A program made the position numbers and the translations under genes. Below, piece by piece: positions 30,500 through 44,720 of a DNA stretch of 64,000 bases. Origin of the DNA: Centroberyx gerrardi (taxonomy: Eukaryota; Chordata; Actinopteri; Beryciformes; Berycidae). The DNA lies in NCBI RefSeq assembly GCF_048128805.1, contig NC_136016.1:10895176-10959175 (forward strand). Direction: 5' to 3'. The stretch's first letter is position 1. Every line of letters begins with the position of its first letter. Under the pieces are notes generated by a model. It worked only from the letters and a program-made list of their open reading frames with translations. It had not been told where the DNA came from and ran no database searches.

Positions 30500-33400
30500 T
30501 CACTCGGAGGGGCCGTCTTAAAACATGTCTAACAAGTTCACGTTTCAGCTCAAACGTGGATGTGCAGTCATCATTAACGCGCCGGCCCTGCTCCGTTTAG
30601 ACGCGTTTTATCATCTTCAGCTTTTCATGGATTTTCTCAATTGAAACTTTTGATGGGGTGTGCTGTCTTTCCGGCATCCAACCTGATGCACTGTGTCGCC
30701 GAGTTGCTTTTTACTCTTTTGGACTTTGGGTGTTTTTATTTTAGAGATTTGTATGTCTTCATTAGGCCTACTGTATTGCTTACTGTATCAAGGACATGTA
30801 ATTCTAGTAGAGGACTAGTTTGATTTCGGTTTTGCAAGAAGATTGGAGCCGTGGTTTGTTTTAAGGCTTATATTGTGGTCAACTAGGCTTAATGGTTTCT
30901 TTGAAGAAGAGTTCTGAATATGGATGTTGCACGACAGAGTATCAATTAACGCAAAGTGTGCGCACTTTACGCATGGAGATGCAAACCAAACGGAGATTAA
31001 AATGCTTATTCCCTGGATCATTTGCAGATCCTTTTTGATTTGTTTGTTTTTAACATTTAGGCCTATTGATTGTACATGATTTGCTTTATACCAGCAATAA
31101 AAAGCATCTATCCCATACAGATATTCTTTGGACAGAATCCTCTAGACGTTATGATGTATAAAAACTATAAATACAGTATGTTGGTTTAGCTCTGGGCCTG
31201 CCAGCCTTGTGAGTATCAAGCACCTGCACTTGTAGGATCCACACCTTTGCCTCATGGTAGTAGTAGCCTATATGTAGTAGATCCAATGTGTTGATGATGA
31301 AATATAAGTTTATTATTTGCAATTTTTAACATATTCTATATAGTGCCATTGGCCAAGCTTGAATCATAAAGCATGCCCATCATGAAATGTTAATATATTC
31401 ACAAGTATTTCATTCTTTTATGTTTCCCCTGCGTTTTGGCCTTTCCTCTATCCTTTACCCTTTCTGAAAAATAAAACGCACCAATACAACCTATAGTGCA
31501 CACTATTCTGTCATTCTGACCTGGTTTCAATCACCCCAAATGACCCAAATTGAACAAAGTGAGTTTAATTTCATGCACAAAAAATCCTGTATTGAAGGCA
31601 ATGACATTACATGCATAATCCACCTTTTCCAAATCAGGCTTGGCCCTCCTATCTGCATGATGTTAGACAGGGAGGGAGCGAGAGAAGAAAATTTGGCAGC
31701 TCCACAAAGCACTCTGGTTACACTGTGGACACGTTGCAGCTTCTACAACTATGGCCCAGTCTGACCTTTCATTTGCTCCCTTCGTTTGTCTTTATTTGAC
31801 ACTCAAGCCAAGAAACTTGTCCTGGCTTCACTAGTTGAAATCAATAAATGATATGAACATTAGACGTTTTACATTAAGAACAAATTGTGGTCATGAGAAA
31901 AGTACTGAAATATTAGACTGCTGATGTAGGACAAGTAATCCAGTAAATTACGGGATCTATTTTTTTGACTGGATGTTGAGCACAAAGGTTCATAGGAATG
32001 GTTTCAAAACACTATATAACCATTTTGGAAAACTTTTGTCACCTGAAATTTATCAGCCAACATTTCAAAAACATGATTCTATTCACAAGAACATAACTAT
32101 TTTTACGCAAATCTCTTAAGATGACTCATAACATTACCATTAACCCATAATGATTTCACAATGATTTACTTTGATTTTGTAAAAGAAGGTGTAGGCTGCA
32201 TTTCTTCATATGATGAATAACTCTTTTTGCATGAAAGTCTTTATACAGCATGTACAAAAGCATGAAGTATGAAAGCATCTGATTTGTATTTTATACATCA
32301 CACCTGTTTAATGGGCTGAACTAGAGAGCCTTCCCACATCATCATGATTTATGATTCAAAGAGTAAGTGCACAAAATATCTGTTAGACAAAACCCATGCT
32401 GACGTTTATTGATGCGTTTGAAATATCCCTGCATGGTTTTTCTGCGTCTCTGATGACATAAGCTGCACCTCCACATGTGAGGATGCACACAGTACAACTG
32501 TTATCCAAGGCTTCAGGTTAGCTAAGACTTGTATCATTTTTTATGATGAGGCTTCAGCTGCAGGGAAAATGAATAGTTTCCGGGGAAACTATGTGGTTAG
32601 TGATTTTGTCTGTGCTGAGCAGGTATTTCTTAGCATCTGTTCCTAGTCTAATGAAAGCTGGGTGACGGCGCTAACACCTGCCATTAACAGACAGGCAGCT
32701 GTCAATCTCCATTTCAATGCCTCTTTACATTTTTTCCTTGTTCTCTATAGGGTGTTGCGGTGCACCAGGGTTTATCAAATTTTATGACACATGCAGTTCT
32801 GCTGGAGGTTTAGGTTGCCTTCGCCTAACTGCAGGATATGTTATGATATGCATCTTTGCTGGTACAGTAGATTCAAATAAATACACAAGTAAAACCTACA
32901 CATAAATAGACTGTTTCTAAATAGATTTAGAAAAAGCAGTGGACATACCTTTTTACCCACTGTAGCTTTCGCTCAGCACCACTGTGCTTTGTAGATTATC
33001 TCATATTATCTATGTTTTTGGTTTTATCTTTCATTTCATCTCTATCTTGCCTTTTAAATAGTTTTGTGCTTCTATGCCTTGTTTTCTTTGTAATATTTGA
33101 CTGTTTCACACCTTTTCTATCATAGTCAAATCAGGACAAGTGTATTTATCTACTTCATCACAAGCATGTCTCAAAGGACTTAACAGAGAACAAGCCTACC
33201 TAGATCTAACTAATCAACAATCACAGAACAAAGTGATGCAATACAGCATGCAACAAAATAAAACAAAAGGAAACAAAACAAAGCACAAGACAGAAAATAG
33301 CATGTTGAAGAGACATAACAGGCCTATCTGTCCTACCTAGCTGAGCCTAACCTTTATAAGGAAAATAAAATGGAAGAAACCTTTGGCGGGCCAGTTCAAA

Positions 33401-35570
33401 GAGGGATCCCCCACCGGGACGGCTGAGCGTGCAATAGGTGCCGGGACAAAACAATAAAAGGGACAATAACTTGGACAATGACAATGATATAAGGAAGCAG
33501 ATAAGAAGGAGAGAAACATGATGAGGCAGAAAGATGGGAGTTTGGCCAGCGCCGGCGTTCATTCCAGGTAAAAGATGCATGCAAAAGGTGCCTGAAAGAG
33601 AGGAAAGACAAACAGACAGCCACACACACACACTCAACCGCACTACGCACGACCCACACACGTACACACTCACACACACAGCAGAGAGGCAGTGAGTGTA
33701 ATGATGCCAAAAAACCATGATCGCTTCCCGATCATGGTCTTTTTGATTCAAACTTTTTTTAACCACACTATAAAGCACCTTGACTTATATAGATAGATTG
33801 ACTGATTATTTTTATGGTTAAATTGCTACTTATTAATCACTGTCACTGATGGCTGTTGTGGTGATTTAGAGGGAAATTGTGTCATTTGAATGATTGAGAC
33901 ATTATGTCTCAATAAAGCATTTTACAATGCCGCAACTGACTGTCTTGGGTGCGAGGTGAGGAGGCTACAAGACACCCAATTCCTGTGACTATTTTTTTTT
34001 CCAACATTTACTCTTCCATCCTTCTCTGCTCTCTCCTTCTCTTGCTTTTTGAAAAAAACATGAAATGAAAATAGGGATGTCCTGCTGGGTCCTGTTGTTT
34101 GTCAGAGAGGAAGCTCATTTGATAATAACTGTGTCAGTGTGCTATCTCTGTAGTGATAGTGGTTGTAACAAATTGTTGGATGGATGAATGGATGGATGCA
34201 TGCATGGATGAATTTATTATGGTTTTGAAATTGTTACTTTAACCTTTCTTTATTGTTCTCAGTGTGTAAAGTGTGTAAAATGCACTTAAAATGCATTTGT
34301 TTAGATGAGTGGATGAATGGATGGAATCTGCCTGTCTTTTGGACAATACTCTTGTACATTCTGAGCGACTTTCCATGAGTGAACTGAAGCTGAAGCTCAC
34401 AGGACAGTGTTTAAATAGAACTGGTAATTTTCTGGTGTTTGCCTTGGACTCCAGTTGCTGCAATCTATAATATATTTCTGTGGTGCGTCTCTCAGAGTTC
34501 AGACTGGTGGTTTGGGTGGAAGCACTCTGAACAAGATTATGGAGTTTCAGCTTTACTTCTACTACTGAATATCCTTCCTCCTTCTGCCTGGGGCTACTTG
34601 TTTTCTCACAGGTAGCTAAAAAAACCTTTTGAAAAATTGACACAGAAACTTCACTTGGTCTCAGGCTCACCAGCCAAGAGAATCTGAAACATTCCAAGTC
34701 TCAGTTCAAGTCCAATTTGAAAATAACCGCTATTTCCTTTCCGACATAGATAATCGCTTGAAATCAACCCATGTCAGGCAGTCGTGTCACAACAGTGGAA
34801 GGAGAAAAAAAATCGCTGAATTGGAGCCACTGAGCTTTGCCGACTTGGAGAAGGAAATCCCACGTTTGTCACTGGCAGCTTGTGGAGGTATCAGCCTGAG
34901 ATGTGACAGGTTGTGGGCTAAAGCGTCATCACAGCACCGGCTACAGATTTTTTCATTACTCTTTACCTGTTAATGAGAATGGTGTGACTGTTTTCCACAA
35001 TGAAACCTAATAGGCTTCCCATGGAGAGGCATTTATGAACAGAAGCTGGCCGTTTGATGTTGGAAGGATCACGTGTTTGTTAGAAGTGATGTGGAGCCTC
35101 ATAAGGGGCAAACAAGAGAGCAACAACTTAAATGGCTGATCGGTTTATTTGAGACATCCTGGAATTCATAATCATGCAGCAGGGCCTTGGTCTCTAATGG
35201 GATAATTGGTTTATAGTCATATATTGCAGTCAATCTATGTTTGCACTATTTTCATCAAGGCTATTTCTATAACGTCAAAGAGATTCACAGTAAATCAGGA
35301 GCACAATTTAGTGCAGTAGAACTTTTGGGGAGGGCAGCCTTGCATAGCTTTACAGTGCAGCATCCAGACTACACAGTACAGTCCACACACAGCTTGAGAG
35401 GCAACTAAAAGGACCTAAACTGTGCATTCCCCAGCAAGCCTCTGAGCTGCAGCCAGCAACACGTAGCATCTGCCTGGCCTCGTCCACGTGTTTCTACTTG
35501 TAAGTCTTTGAGCTTATGCTAGACCAGCTCCAAAGTCTCATAATGCCAAAACTCTGTCTCTCTCTCTCCC

Positions 35571-35617
<47 letters not shown>

Positions 35618-37220
35618 TTTTGCTTCTCTATCTTTCTCATTCTATCAATCAGCGCCTGGAGGTCCATTGTTTTCCACCTGACTGGTGCCAAAGGCCCATA
35701 ATGTTTCACTCGACTGACTGGAGTTTTGCAATAAGGCCAATATTACTCTCTGTTATACCTTAGTTACATGCTATTATGATGTTTGTCAATTATTGTCAAT
35801 TACGGGTTTGGCGCAGACATTTCATGCTTTCTTTAGGTAGCAGCCCATTGTAGTCCCACCTGTTTCAGACAAATTATTGGGTAAGATGGGGAAAATTGTA
35901 CAGTATTGTGAATAAAATCAGTTATCTATTTAAATAGAAAATGTCTGTTATCAAGTGTAACACCACATTATAACCTATTATATCTCAAAGATATTTTCTG
36001 AATTAAACATTTGTGATAAAGAGATAAAACTGTTGCAATTAATGTGTTTCTGAAAGTAACTTATTCCTTAGATGCAGGATAACTGTCTGCATGTTGGCAC
36101 AGTCCAGAATCTCTCAACTTGTTTTCCCAAGCCAAACTAAAAAACGGTGTATTGTACAACACACAAGGCACCAAGAAAAAGAGAATTTGGCAGCTAATCT
36201 GTCGCCCAACTGCATGGGTAGCTCTATGTTGTTAATTTAATTAACTCCCTGAATAAACAACTCCCTGAATTAATGCTAAAGAGTTAGTGAAACATTTCAC
36301 ATTTCAGTACAACTTACAGTCAGTTTGCCAGGTATGTGCCTATGCCATATCCACCTTCTCTATCTGATACAGTAAGTAGCAACAGTAAATAGATGCCAGA
36401 AGTAGAGTGAAGTCATAGCTGCTACGTGGTTTGTGGATCAAACTCTCAGGCTTTGTTAATGTTAAAATACACATCATCAACTAGGCTTAGTTACTAACTA
36501 GGGCAATAACTAAGCACTAATTCAAATCATTATAAGAGCTCCACGGCTCATTTAGTAAAGTCTAATATGAGTGAACTCATGATGGGCCTCCTTTATAAAC
36601 CGCAGGCCATCTCCATTCACTGTGAAGACAGCTAGAGTCTGCCCCACGTGTACAGACAGGCAAATAACCGGTGTGTGTGACACCGCCTGCATGACCACAC
36701 CAGTCACCTCTGTGAAAATAAACCTTCCAGCTTCGGCCTAGACTCGCCAAATTCGTTCAAAGCGACAGCACCAATTCAAAAAAGAGGGACTTCCACGCGG
36801 CGTTATGGGTATATGCTCAATTACAGGGTGGATGCTCCAGCCCAGTTCTGACTGTTACTGCCAGTGGAGCCTTTTGTGAACTACAATCATCTCATAAAGG
36901 CCTGGCTTTTGTCCTCCGTCTCTAGTCCCTGCTGGCTGAGCAGCACTCTTGCTGCTACACACTAGTCATTTACATTCAGGCCGGTGATTTTCTACAGTCG
37001 ATGGAAGGCTGGAATGCTGGATAGATTGTAAATATCTGGTGAATCAACAGACATTACGGCAGTTTATCCTGGTCCCAGTTCAGTTGATTCTGCAGTATTC
37101 AGAAAGCAGTTTGAGAGGATTTGAATAGCTTATATCTTTACAGACATCTCTCTCGCTAACTATAGATTTTAGGGAAAATATGTGAGGAAATAGCAAATTA
37201 GCTGCTCAGCTTCCCTTGAA
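30500..37220. other. Gene-free flank upstream of col1a1
   Basis: No coding exons, RNA genes or conserved protein motifs were recognised on either strand. The longest open frame (34239-34697, minus) resembles no family I know. The first few hundred bases should hold col1a1 upstream control sequence. A (CT)n tract lies at 35552-35613. Confidence 0.5.
35552..35613. repeat. (CT)n microsatellite
   Basis: CT dinucleotides with a few CCC interruptions. Confidence 0.9.
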
Positions 37221-37224
37221 AATA

Positions 37225-37760
37225 ATTCAGCTACCCTTGAGCAACAAGTGGCCAAGCTTTAATATTAAAATCCAGTGCGTTTCAGCTGCAATAGCCTTCG
37301 TCAGGGTTACAGGATTACATGCATAGTCAATAATAAATAGATTAAATAACGGAGTCCATAGACCAATCAGATGCCAGTATAAAAAAAAAACATTGCTATC
37401 AGCTGCTGTAGGAGGCACCATAGAGGTCCAACCCATCTCACAGAATCCCATCTCACAGTCATGAACATTATTGCATATTAAAACATCTAAAGGAGATCTT
37501 TAAAATTAAATTCCTCATCCACTCCATTTGGGTAAAGACTTTTAAAATGAAAGATCCAAAAGGCCTCCATTCGTTTTCTAAGAAAATTCACTACTTCTTG
37601 GGACAAGAGAGACCTTCTTGAAGACAGATATAGGATGCTTATCTTCCTTAAAGTGGCGGGCTACAGAATTTGTGAAATCCGCCTACAGGTTGTATTTACT
37701 ATCAAGCATCAGGGCCATTTAGGGTCTTTATCCGTTCATGCATGATTGTCAAAAAATGTT
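37225..37760 (-). mobile_element. Penelope-like retroelement 3' fragment
   Basis: On the minus strand, pieces of the C-terminal GIY-YIG endonuclease region of Penelope-like elements are readable. One frame gives NSVARHFK near 37648-37683. A second frame (37582-37487) gives RKRMEAFWIF, LYPNGVDEEFNF and then a stop codon. The two frames do not connect, so the copy is dead. Downstream, TGACGAAGGCTATTGCAGC and GAAACGCACTGG resemble the tail found next to such elements in fish. The reverse transcriptase part was not found. Confidence 0.62.
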
Positions 37761-40700
37761 GGAAAGCCACTTTCCCATACTGTGCAGTGAGTATGCTTCT
37801 GTTTCAGACACATACTTTTGCTTTGTGGGTGTTGTCCAGATGATACACTGCCCTAGCACAGTATGCCCACCTCTTTCTCAAGGTCAGGAGCTATAGAGTA
37901 TAATGCAAACATGGTAGGTGGTGGAATTACAGCAGCTGGTGCCCACATCCATGTTGGTGCACATGTTGGGGGCATTAACGACAGACTTCTCAACATTCTG
38001 CACGGCTACGTTAAGGTGGACATCATCATCATCCACACTGACACTAACGACAACTGTGCAGGATTGTGGCGGAAATATGGCAGATAATCAATAAATAGAT
38101 CAATATAAAACCTCGCACAGTAAATGACTGTTACATTTACTGGTTTTACCAGCAGGCTTCCACAAAGTTTCATGAGTCAATCTAAATTATGCAGTTTTGG
38201 CAAGGAAAAAGGGTGAATAAAAGCACAATAATGTGAAGCCCTCAAGCTGTTTTTGAAACAAGAGCTACCTAAAAACCCAGCCTCTCATGAACTCCACCCA
38301 CTGTGGCACTGCACGTCCCCTTTGGGCCGTGAGAGAAAATGGTGAGGAACCCAAACCTAAAAACCCATAGCCTTCATCATGGCCTCCATGTCCTTCATGG
38401 GTCCATCCAAATGACAGTTTAGTGTTAAATGCAAACCCATCATTTGATTAAAAGGACAGATTACTAGTTGCCTCTCCATACCCACATGGCACAAGCGTGT
38501 TCAGGATTTGATGTGGGATGTGCTACAGTAATCTATGAGGAGTCAACATGCAAAGCTAAACTTCTGTCTTTTGGCTTCTGTTCTGTCCAAAGACAAATTT
38601 CAGCTAAGGCCTCTTTCTCTCTCTCTTAGTCCAGTTTTCTTTTCGTCTCTGCATCTGGCTTTCTCCAGAGTCCCAGCCCCCCTCCACTCCACTCCACTCC
38701 AACTCTCCATCCCTCCCTCTTTCTCTCCCTGCTCTCCTTTCTCCCATCCTTTCACTCCCCCACCAGCGCAGACATCCAGTCAGACACAGCGGAGTGGATG
38801 GAAAATATGACTGAATCCTTCCCTGACTTCAGATAATGTGCAAGGCTGCTGGCAAGCGTGACACCACTAAACACAGGGAAAGGCAAAGAGAGAGCATACC
38901 GGACACTGAAAAGTTTTTCTGTGGTGCTGCTCTTAGTTCTGCATAAAGCAAAACTTTCACGGCAGAAAGTGTTCATTTTGTGTGGTTAGCTTACACTCTT
39001 TATTGAGCCAAAAGCTTTAAGATGGCAAATGTAGTCCTTTTGAGATTTAAAAAGTACTTCACCTCCACTGCTGTGTAAGAAATGATTGGTCTAACTGTGT
39101 GACATAGGGAAAGCTGAGAATCTACTAAATCTGTCTGTGGAAAAGATTACTTCTCCATGGATGATTTACACATAGAACAGCTCCTGAACAATTAATTGTC
39201 ACATGAAACAAGTATGAAATAATTTATGACAGAATCACAGGAAACCTTAATGAAACACTCTGACTGACACATTTCAAAGCTCCCCATCATCTGATGGCAT
39301 TCATGTTGACTATCTACATGCTAGCACAATGTCAGAGTCCACAAAACAAAACCCAAAGAGCCCCACTGTGCATTGCGGGTGTCATATTTCCCTGCCACAA
39401 AAGCTGAAACTGAGGGAGAGACTATTGCAATGCAGGGAGAGGGGAGTCAGGAGAATGATGTTGGGATGGAACATTCTATTCTGGATGGGAGACATGAAAA
39501 AAAAGGAAAAAGTGACACATGAAGTTTTCATCTGCACGTGTATCCAAATTGGATACGTATGCTGTGACCTATTTTGAAAAGCTCAAAATTGTTGTTGAAA
39601 CTACTCAAACTCTAAGGCATTGTTCTAACCTTTCATTTTGCCCAGCCATGTGTTTACACTATCCTGGAGAAAAGCATCTGAGGAGACATGTTGCAGTCTG
39701 AGGAGTGTTTCAGACATGCAGAGCTCCGCTGAGCAGCTCCAGCCTTCTCCCTGTTCCACTCTGAACATAATTTCCAGTCGACCTGGCAGTCTTTTTCGGG
39801 GCGGTTTGATGCCCAGAGCAACATCTGGGAAAAGCCGGTCTTCACGCTTTTACTACGCTGCCCATTCCCAGTCCTTTTATCTCTAGTTTTCCCTTCAATC
39901 CCTTCACACTATCTTTATTGATCCTGTCTTTTGGATAGTAAAACATCTAGAGAGCCTATCTGGAAGTGACAAAAAACACTGAGGATACACATGTTGAAAT
40001 CAAATCAATATGCTCCATAAAGGCTAAAATTGTCACTATAATCAGTCACTTTGTAAAGTATACACCACTCCTTTTGTAGTCATCCTCAGCATACTAGCTG
40101 CGTTTTAACAGTTCAGTTAGTTCAGTCTCTTAGTCATGCTGAGCACTGTGTTTTCTCCTCTGTCACCAGTCAGTTCTCCCACCTCTTTTCTATATTTTGT
40201 CTCAGTTGTAAACTTTTAACTTACAAATAGTGCAGAGGGAGCCATGATTTGAGGCTAAAGTCAGTCTGAAGCTCTGTCACAAGGTAGAATGCAAGAATGA
40301 TTGGGGGGGAAATGAGCTCAGAGATCCCGTCTGGAAATGTCGTTACTCTAGCTGCCTGCCGCCCCTTCGCTAGCACTCATAAATACTGCGGCCTACAGAG
40401 GTGTTCACATGCAGGGAGGAAGGGGGAAAAGGAGGTATAGCTGAGAATTAAGGGGGGGAAGAGAAAGACAGAGCAGGAGAGACCAACAGAGGGAGAGAAA
40501 TAGAGAGAGAAAGGAGTTAAAGTGGATAGAGGAGAGACAGTGAGGTTCTCAGATGGAGAAAAAGGGAAAGCAGGAGGTATAGAATAGGAATAACAGAGAA
40601 AGAGAGAAATAAAAGGAGAGTAGAGAGTGGGTAAACCTCAAATTGAGGGAGACTAGAATGGAAATAGAGAAGCCTGAAACTATGGAAGGAAAAAATGTCC

Positions 40701-43700
40701 ATCTCACGGATGACTCATGCTCTCCCCGCAGCCATGGAAAAAAAGAACAACCTCCTGGTTTTTACACTGTTAAGACAATGAGACTCAGGGCAGGTTTTTG
40801 TGAACGTTGACATATGAACGTTAACCAAGAAATGTTCAGATACATATTTCATCCCATATCTACCTGTTGCTAGGAGCGTTGTCCATCTATATTGCCCCAA
40901 AAATGTTTCTTTCTCAATTGACATGACATGTGGACTTCTATACTTTGAAAGCAACCGAAATAATATTAAAGAATGCCCTTTAATTGGTCAGTAAATGGTC
41001 AGTAGAAGTTATTACCGCCTATTCTGTCTGTCCCAGGCCGAGAACAAGCTCTCTCATGTTATCACAGCCTTGGCAGTCAGCACCTTGTTGGATTTTCCCT
41101 CCTAGTAACTTTCTCAACTACACACCAACAGAAGGTAAATCCATCAGTCTACCTGGCAGCGGTACAGTCCCATCTTCCCAAGTGTTTTTTTAAATATTTT
41201 TATGTTTTTTGGATCACTGCATAAAAGGAGGAGGGATAACCTACCTGAGCCATCCAAGCAATGAAATGTACCTATGAGCTTAACTCGTTAGTAGCTTTCT
41301 TTGTAGTGAGTAAGCATTTACACATATATAAATGAAATATCAAAACATGTATTGATCAGACCTTGGTGAAGTAGTATTTGCAATTAATTCTTAACCATCG
41401 TTTTAATCTTTAGCAGCACCAGGTTTACCACCCAATTCAGAAAATGTCAGATAAATTGTCAATCACAGAGAGGTATACTAAATTGTCTTTCAAAAAGCGT
41501 AAACTTTCTGGCACTAATTGTATTGTCTTATGCGGCAAATATCTTATCTGGTATCCAATGCTATTAAAAACAATCACTAAGAACTACCTAACACAGATCT
41601 GGTATTGATAAATTGTGGGTTTTAAAATGTAAATGATAAAGCCACACCCAGGATCCATACATCTTGAGCCAAAGATGTTTTCTATCAACGGGTGATTCAA
41701 GAAGAAAAGAAGAAAAAAATATATAGGTCTTCATATTGTACCTTCAGGCACTCAGGAGCTTCTCTTTTCAGTGCCCCACTCTTAAGGAGGCTATACCATT
41801 GTCTCTACCAACAGTATATTCATCTGTGCTCCATATGTGATGATATCAATTGTAAGGTTAAAGGTCTGGAGGAAAGGAATGCCGTGAGCCACTACAAAAG
41901 CTCAGCTAGTTTCAGACAGGGTTGAAAAAACAATACATGAGATGAAAAAATGGGAAAAAACATACTATGTGGAAGTTGACTAGAAGATGTATTACTAAAG
42001 TCTCTACTCTCTTATTTATAATCAGAATATTTACCAGACTCTACATTTCCTGCATGCTGTTTTTCTAATGGAAAATGTTGCTCATCCAGTTAACAAGGCT
42101 GTGAATCAGCATCACCAGCTCTGGTGGTGGTGGCGTGTTGGCCTCCTATCTCCAAAGGCCAAAAAGCCTCTCTTCGCATTCTGCCAGCGTTGTTTTCTCA
42201 AGGCCCCCAAGTCCCAGTGCCTGACATAACATCAGCACATGGCAGTGAAGGATGAAAAACTGCCTCTGGCTTGGGGCTTGATAGGACTCCCTCCAGGACC
42301 AGGCAGGAAACCACAGGAATGATGTGCTGAGGTAAATGAGAATCTGTATGTTTCTGTGTTTGTGTGTTTTAGTTGTGTGAGAAAAAACATATTTTTAGGG
42401 TTTAAATGCTCAGGTTGTCCAGGCCTATCCCTAACCCAATATCACCAATTTTTTGGGGGATTGGAGGGAACCTAGACTAAACTGCCAGCTACTCCCATTA
42501 TTATTTTGAATTCTAAGATGTGATACAAGAGAAATCAAGTTGATTTGCATGATCAATAAGGCAAAGTGTTGGTCCCAATACCAAAAGTTACAATATTGAA
42601 CCTATTTTCAGAATGTACAGTATGAAAAAACAGGCAGGATAGATGGGTGGAGTCTGTACTTTCCCAAAGACCACTGTAGCATCTAGTTCACTTTTTAAGC
42701 TCACCATACCACCATGATGCTTTTGGGCAAAGTGTGTCAGGAAGAGGAAACACCAGTAGGCTCTCTCTTTTCTGAGCATGTGCAGTAGATCCCTCAGAGC
42801 TCCGCAGACGGAGCTTGCAGTCCTGCCCTGGGTTCGCTGAGTACTTCAGAATGGTTGAGGAGAAAAAAGTGACCTCAATGCAAAAGAATGCAGTGTGGTC
42901 TATTCTCCCTCCCCTAACATCCAACTCGGGCAAAATGAGTTCTCTTAACCCACTGTTTAGCAGAGGGAGTGTATACGACTTTAGCCATTTAAATGGCCAC
43001 AGTCGCCTTCTCTCTCCTTCCTCCTCTCCCTCCCTTATTTTCACCTCCTCTTTTTTTCATGGGGAGGATGCGAGTAAAGTTGCCACGTTAAATGCTTTCT
43101 CTCCCGCTCCTTGCGTTGTTCTCACTTTACAAAGAGATCTTTAAGAAAACAAATAAATCTTGCACTGGCAGACATCTGCATCCTCAGCTTACTTACAAGA
43201 AAAGCTGAGATCCCTTAGTCACTAAAGTTCACAACAACATACAGCAGAAGCTGTGCCTATGAGTCTTTTTTATTTGAATTGTGCTCAGACACGCTGTAGT
43301 TTTGCTGACTTTATCAGACCTGATTCAGTCTAGGGAGACGATTTGAGAATGCCATGCTATTCAGTTTAAGTAAACACACACTGATCACACATGCTGATAG
43401 CAGTTTTTACTTCCTTTTGCCTTGGATTGCCTTCCTTTTGTGTGAGATTGTGTTGTTAGATTGTGCTTAATTGCTTGCAACAGTAATAGTCATCCTTACC
43501 TATCTTTTGCTTTCATTTGACGTTACAGTGCCCCTCTGTGGCTTTTTGTTTTAGTCATTTTGCATCCCTAGATGCCATGGGGGGATGCACAAAGGCCAAG
43601 TGAAAGCAATCCATTTCTGAGACATGTGACTGGCCAAGAAAGCATAGGTGGAACCCAGTTACTTTTACATGCATCACAAGTAAAGTAAAGTGAAGTAAAC

Positions 43701-44565
43701 TACAAATTTAACACATCAAGTTTCAAATCTCAAGCTCCATTCTGCCAAACCAGGTCAGGTTTAGTTGAAAGCGGAAAGCAAGTCAAATCCGATTTCTAAA
43801 TGATGTGCACTAAATTACTTATTTATTACAAATATTTTCTCTTCAGCATAGTTGAGTGAATCATCAAAATACGATTGTACGATGAATACGATTATTCAGA
43901 TATGATTCAATTTGCATGCCAAATGGACAGAGATGCTGAGAAGATAATGGTCAGGTCGTCATAGCTCAACTCATCAGGTCTTGAACCTCAAGGAATCTCC
44001 AAGTAAAGTCCAAATCATTTCGCTCTTATCCAATTCAAGCTGTCAAATTTGTGACAGCATGTCAGTCAGTCATTAAGTTCCCAATTCTATGACAAATTCT
44101 TCTCACCCTGGCCATCACTGTGGCATTAGTGTTTGTCTTTTTTTTACCGCTGCATATAGTATTCGCCATGTTGGAGAAAACTTCATGCGCATTGAGGCAT
44201 CCTGGTGCCAGCCACATGTTCAGCCACTACTGCTGCTGCTGCTGCTGGAGGAGGAGGAGCAAGATTTATGCTTGCCTCCTGTGTCACCATGGAAATGCAG
44301 GACTAACAGCTTTCAGATGTTGGCTGGGGAGGAAGTATGGAGGATGGGGGTGGTGGTGTGGGAGGGGCATATCTTTAGACTGCTCTTCTATCCTAATTAT
44401 CATTATATGTAAACTCGATAATGCTAATAGTAACAGTTATTTAGCTTGGCATTTTGAATAGGAACGCATTCTTATCTGCACACACACACACACACATACA
44501 CTCACTCCTGGATGCTGGTTAGTAAAACCAAAGTCTAGTACTGTACTAGTACTAGCACTAGTACA
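37761..44565. other. Noncoding stretch
   Basis: No gene was recognised. It contains purine-rich sequence around 40430-40660 and ordinary unique sequence. Confidence 0.5.
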
Positions 44566-44569
44566 AGTG

Positions 44570-44720
44570 AAGCAGTAGAAGGGGGTTCAGTGCCTTGCTC
44601 AAGGGCTTTTGACAGTATTCATTGAGGGGGAGGAAGCCTACCTCTGCACTATTCTATTATATAAACTCTACTGTATATTATGAGGCAAGTGCACTTGACC
44701 TTGGAGCATTCAGCAATATA
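44570..44720 (+). mobile_element. SINE-like fragment
   Basis: Contains GGGTTCAGTGCCTTGCTCAA followed by GGGC, a phrase common in fish interspersed repeats. The boundaries are approximate and no pol III boxes are clear. Confidence 0.45.

Noticed and set aside
33347..33778. 143-residue open frame, minus strand
   Set aside because: Part of it crosses CA-rich sequence and the rest resembles no family; not supported.
34239..34697. 152-residue open frame on the minus strand
   Set aside because: No known motif, no splice partners, no coding-like composition; consistent with chance in noncoding DNA.
44536..44570. Palindromic run of CTAGTAC units
   Set aside because: Short, low-complexity, no flanking element; not distinguishable from slippage.
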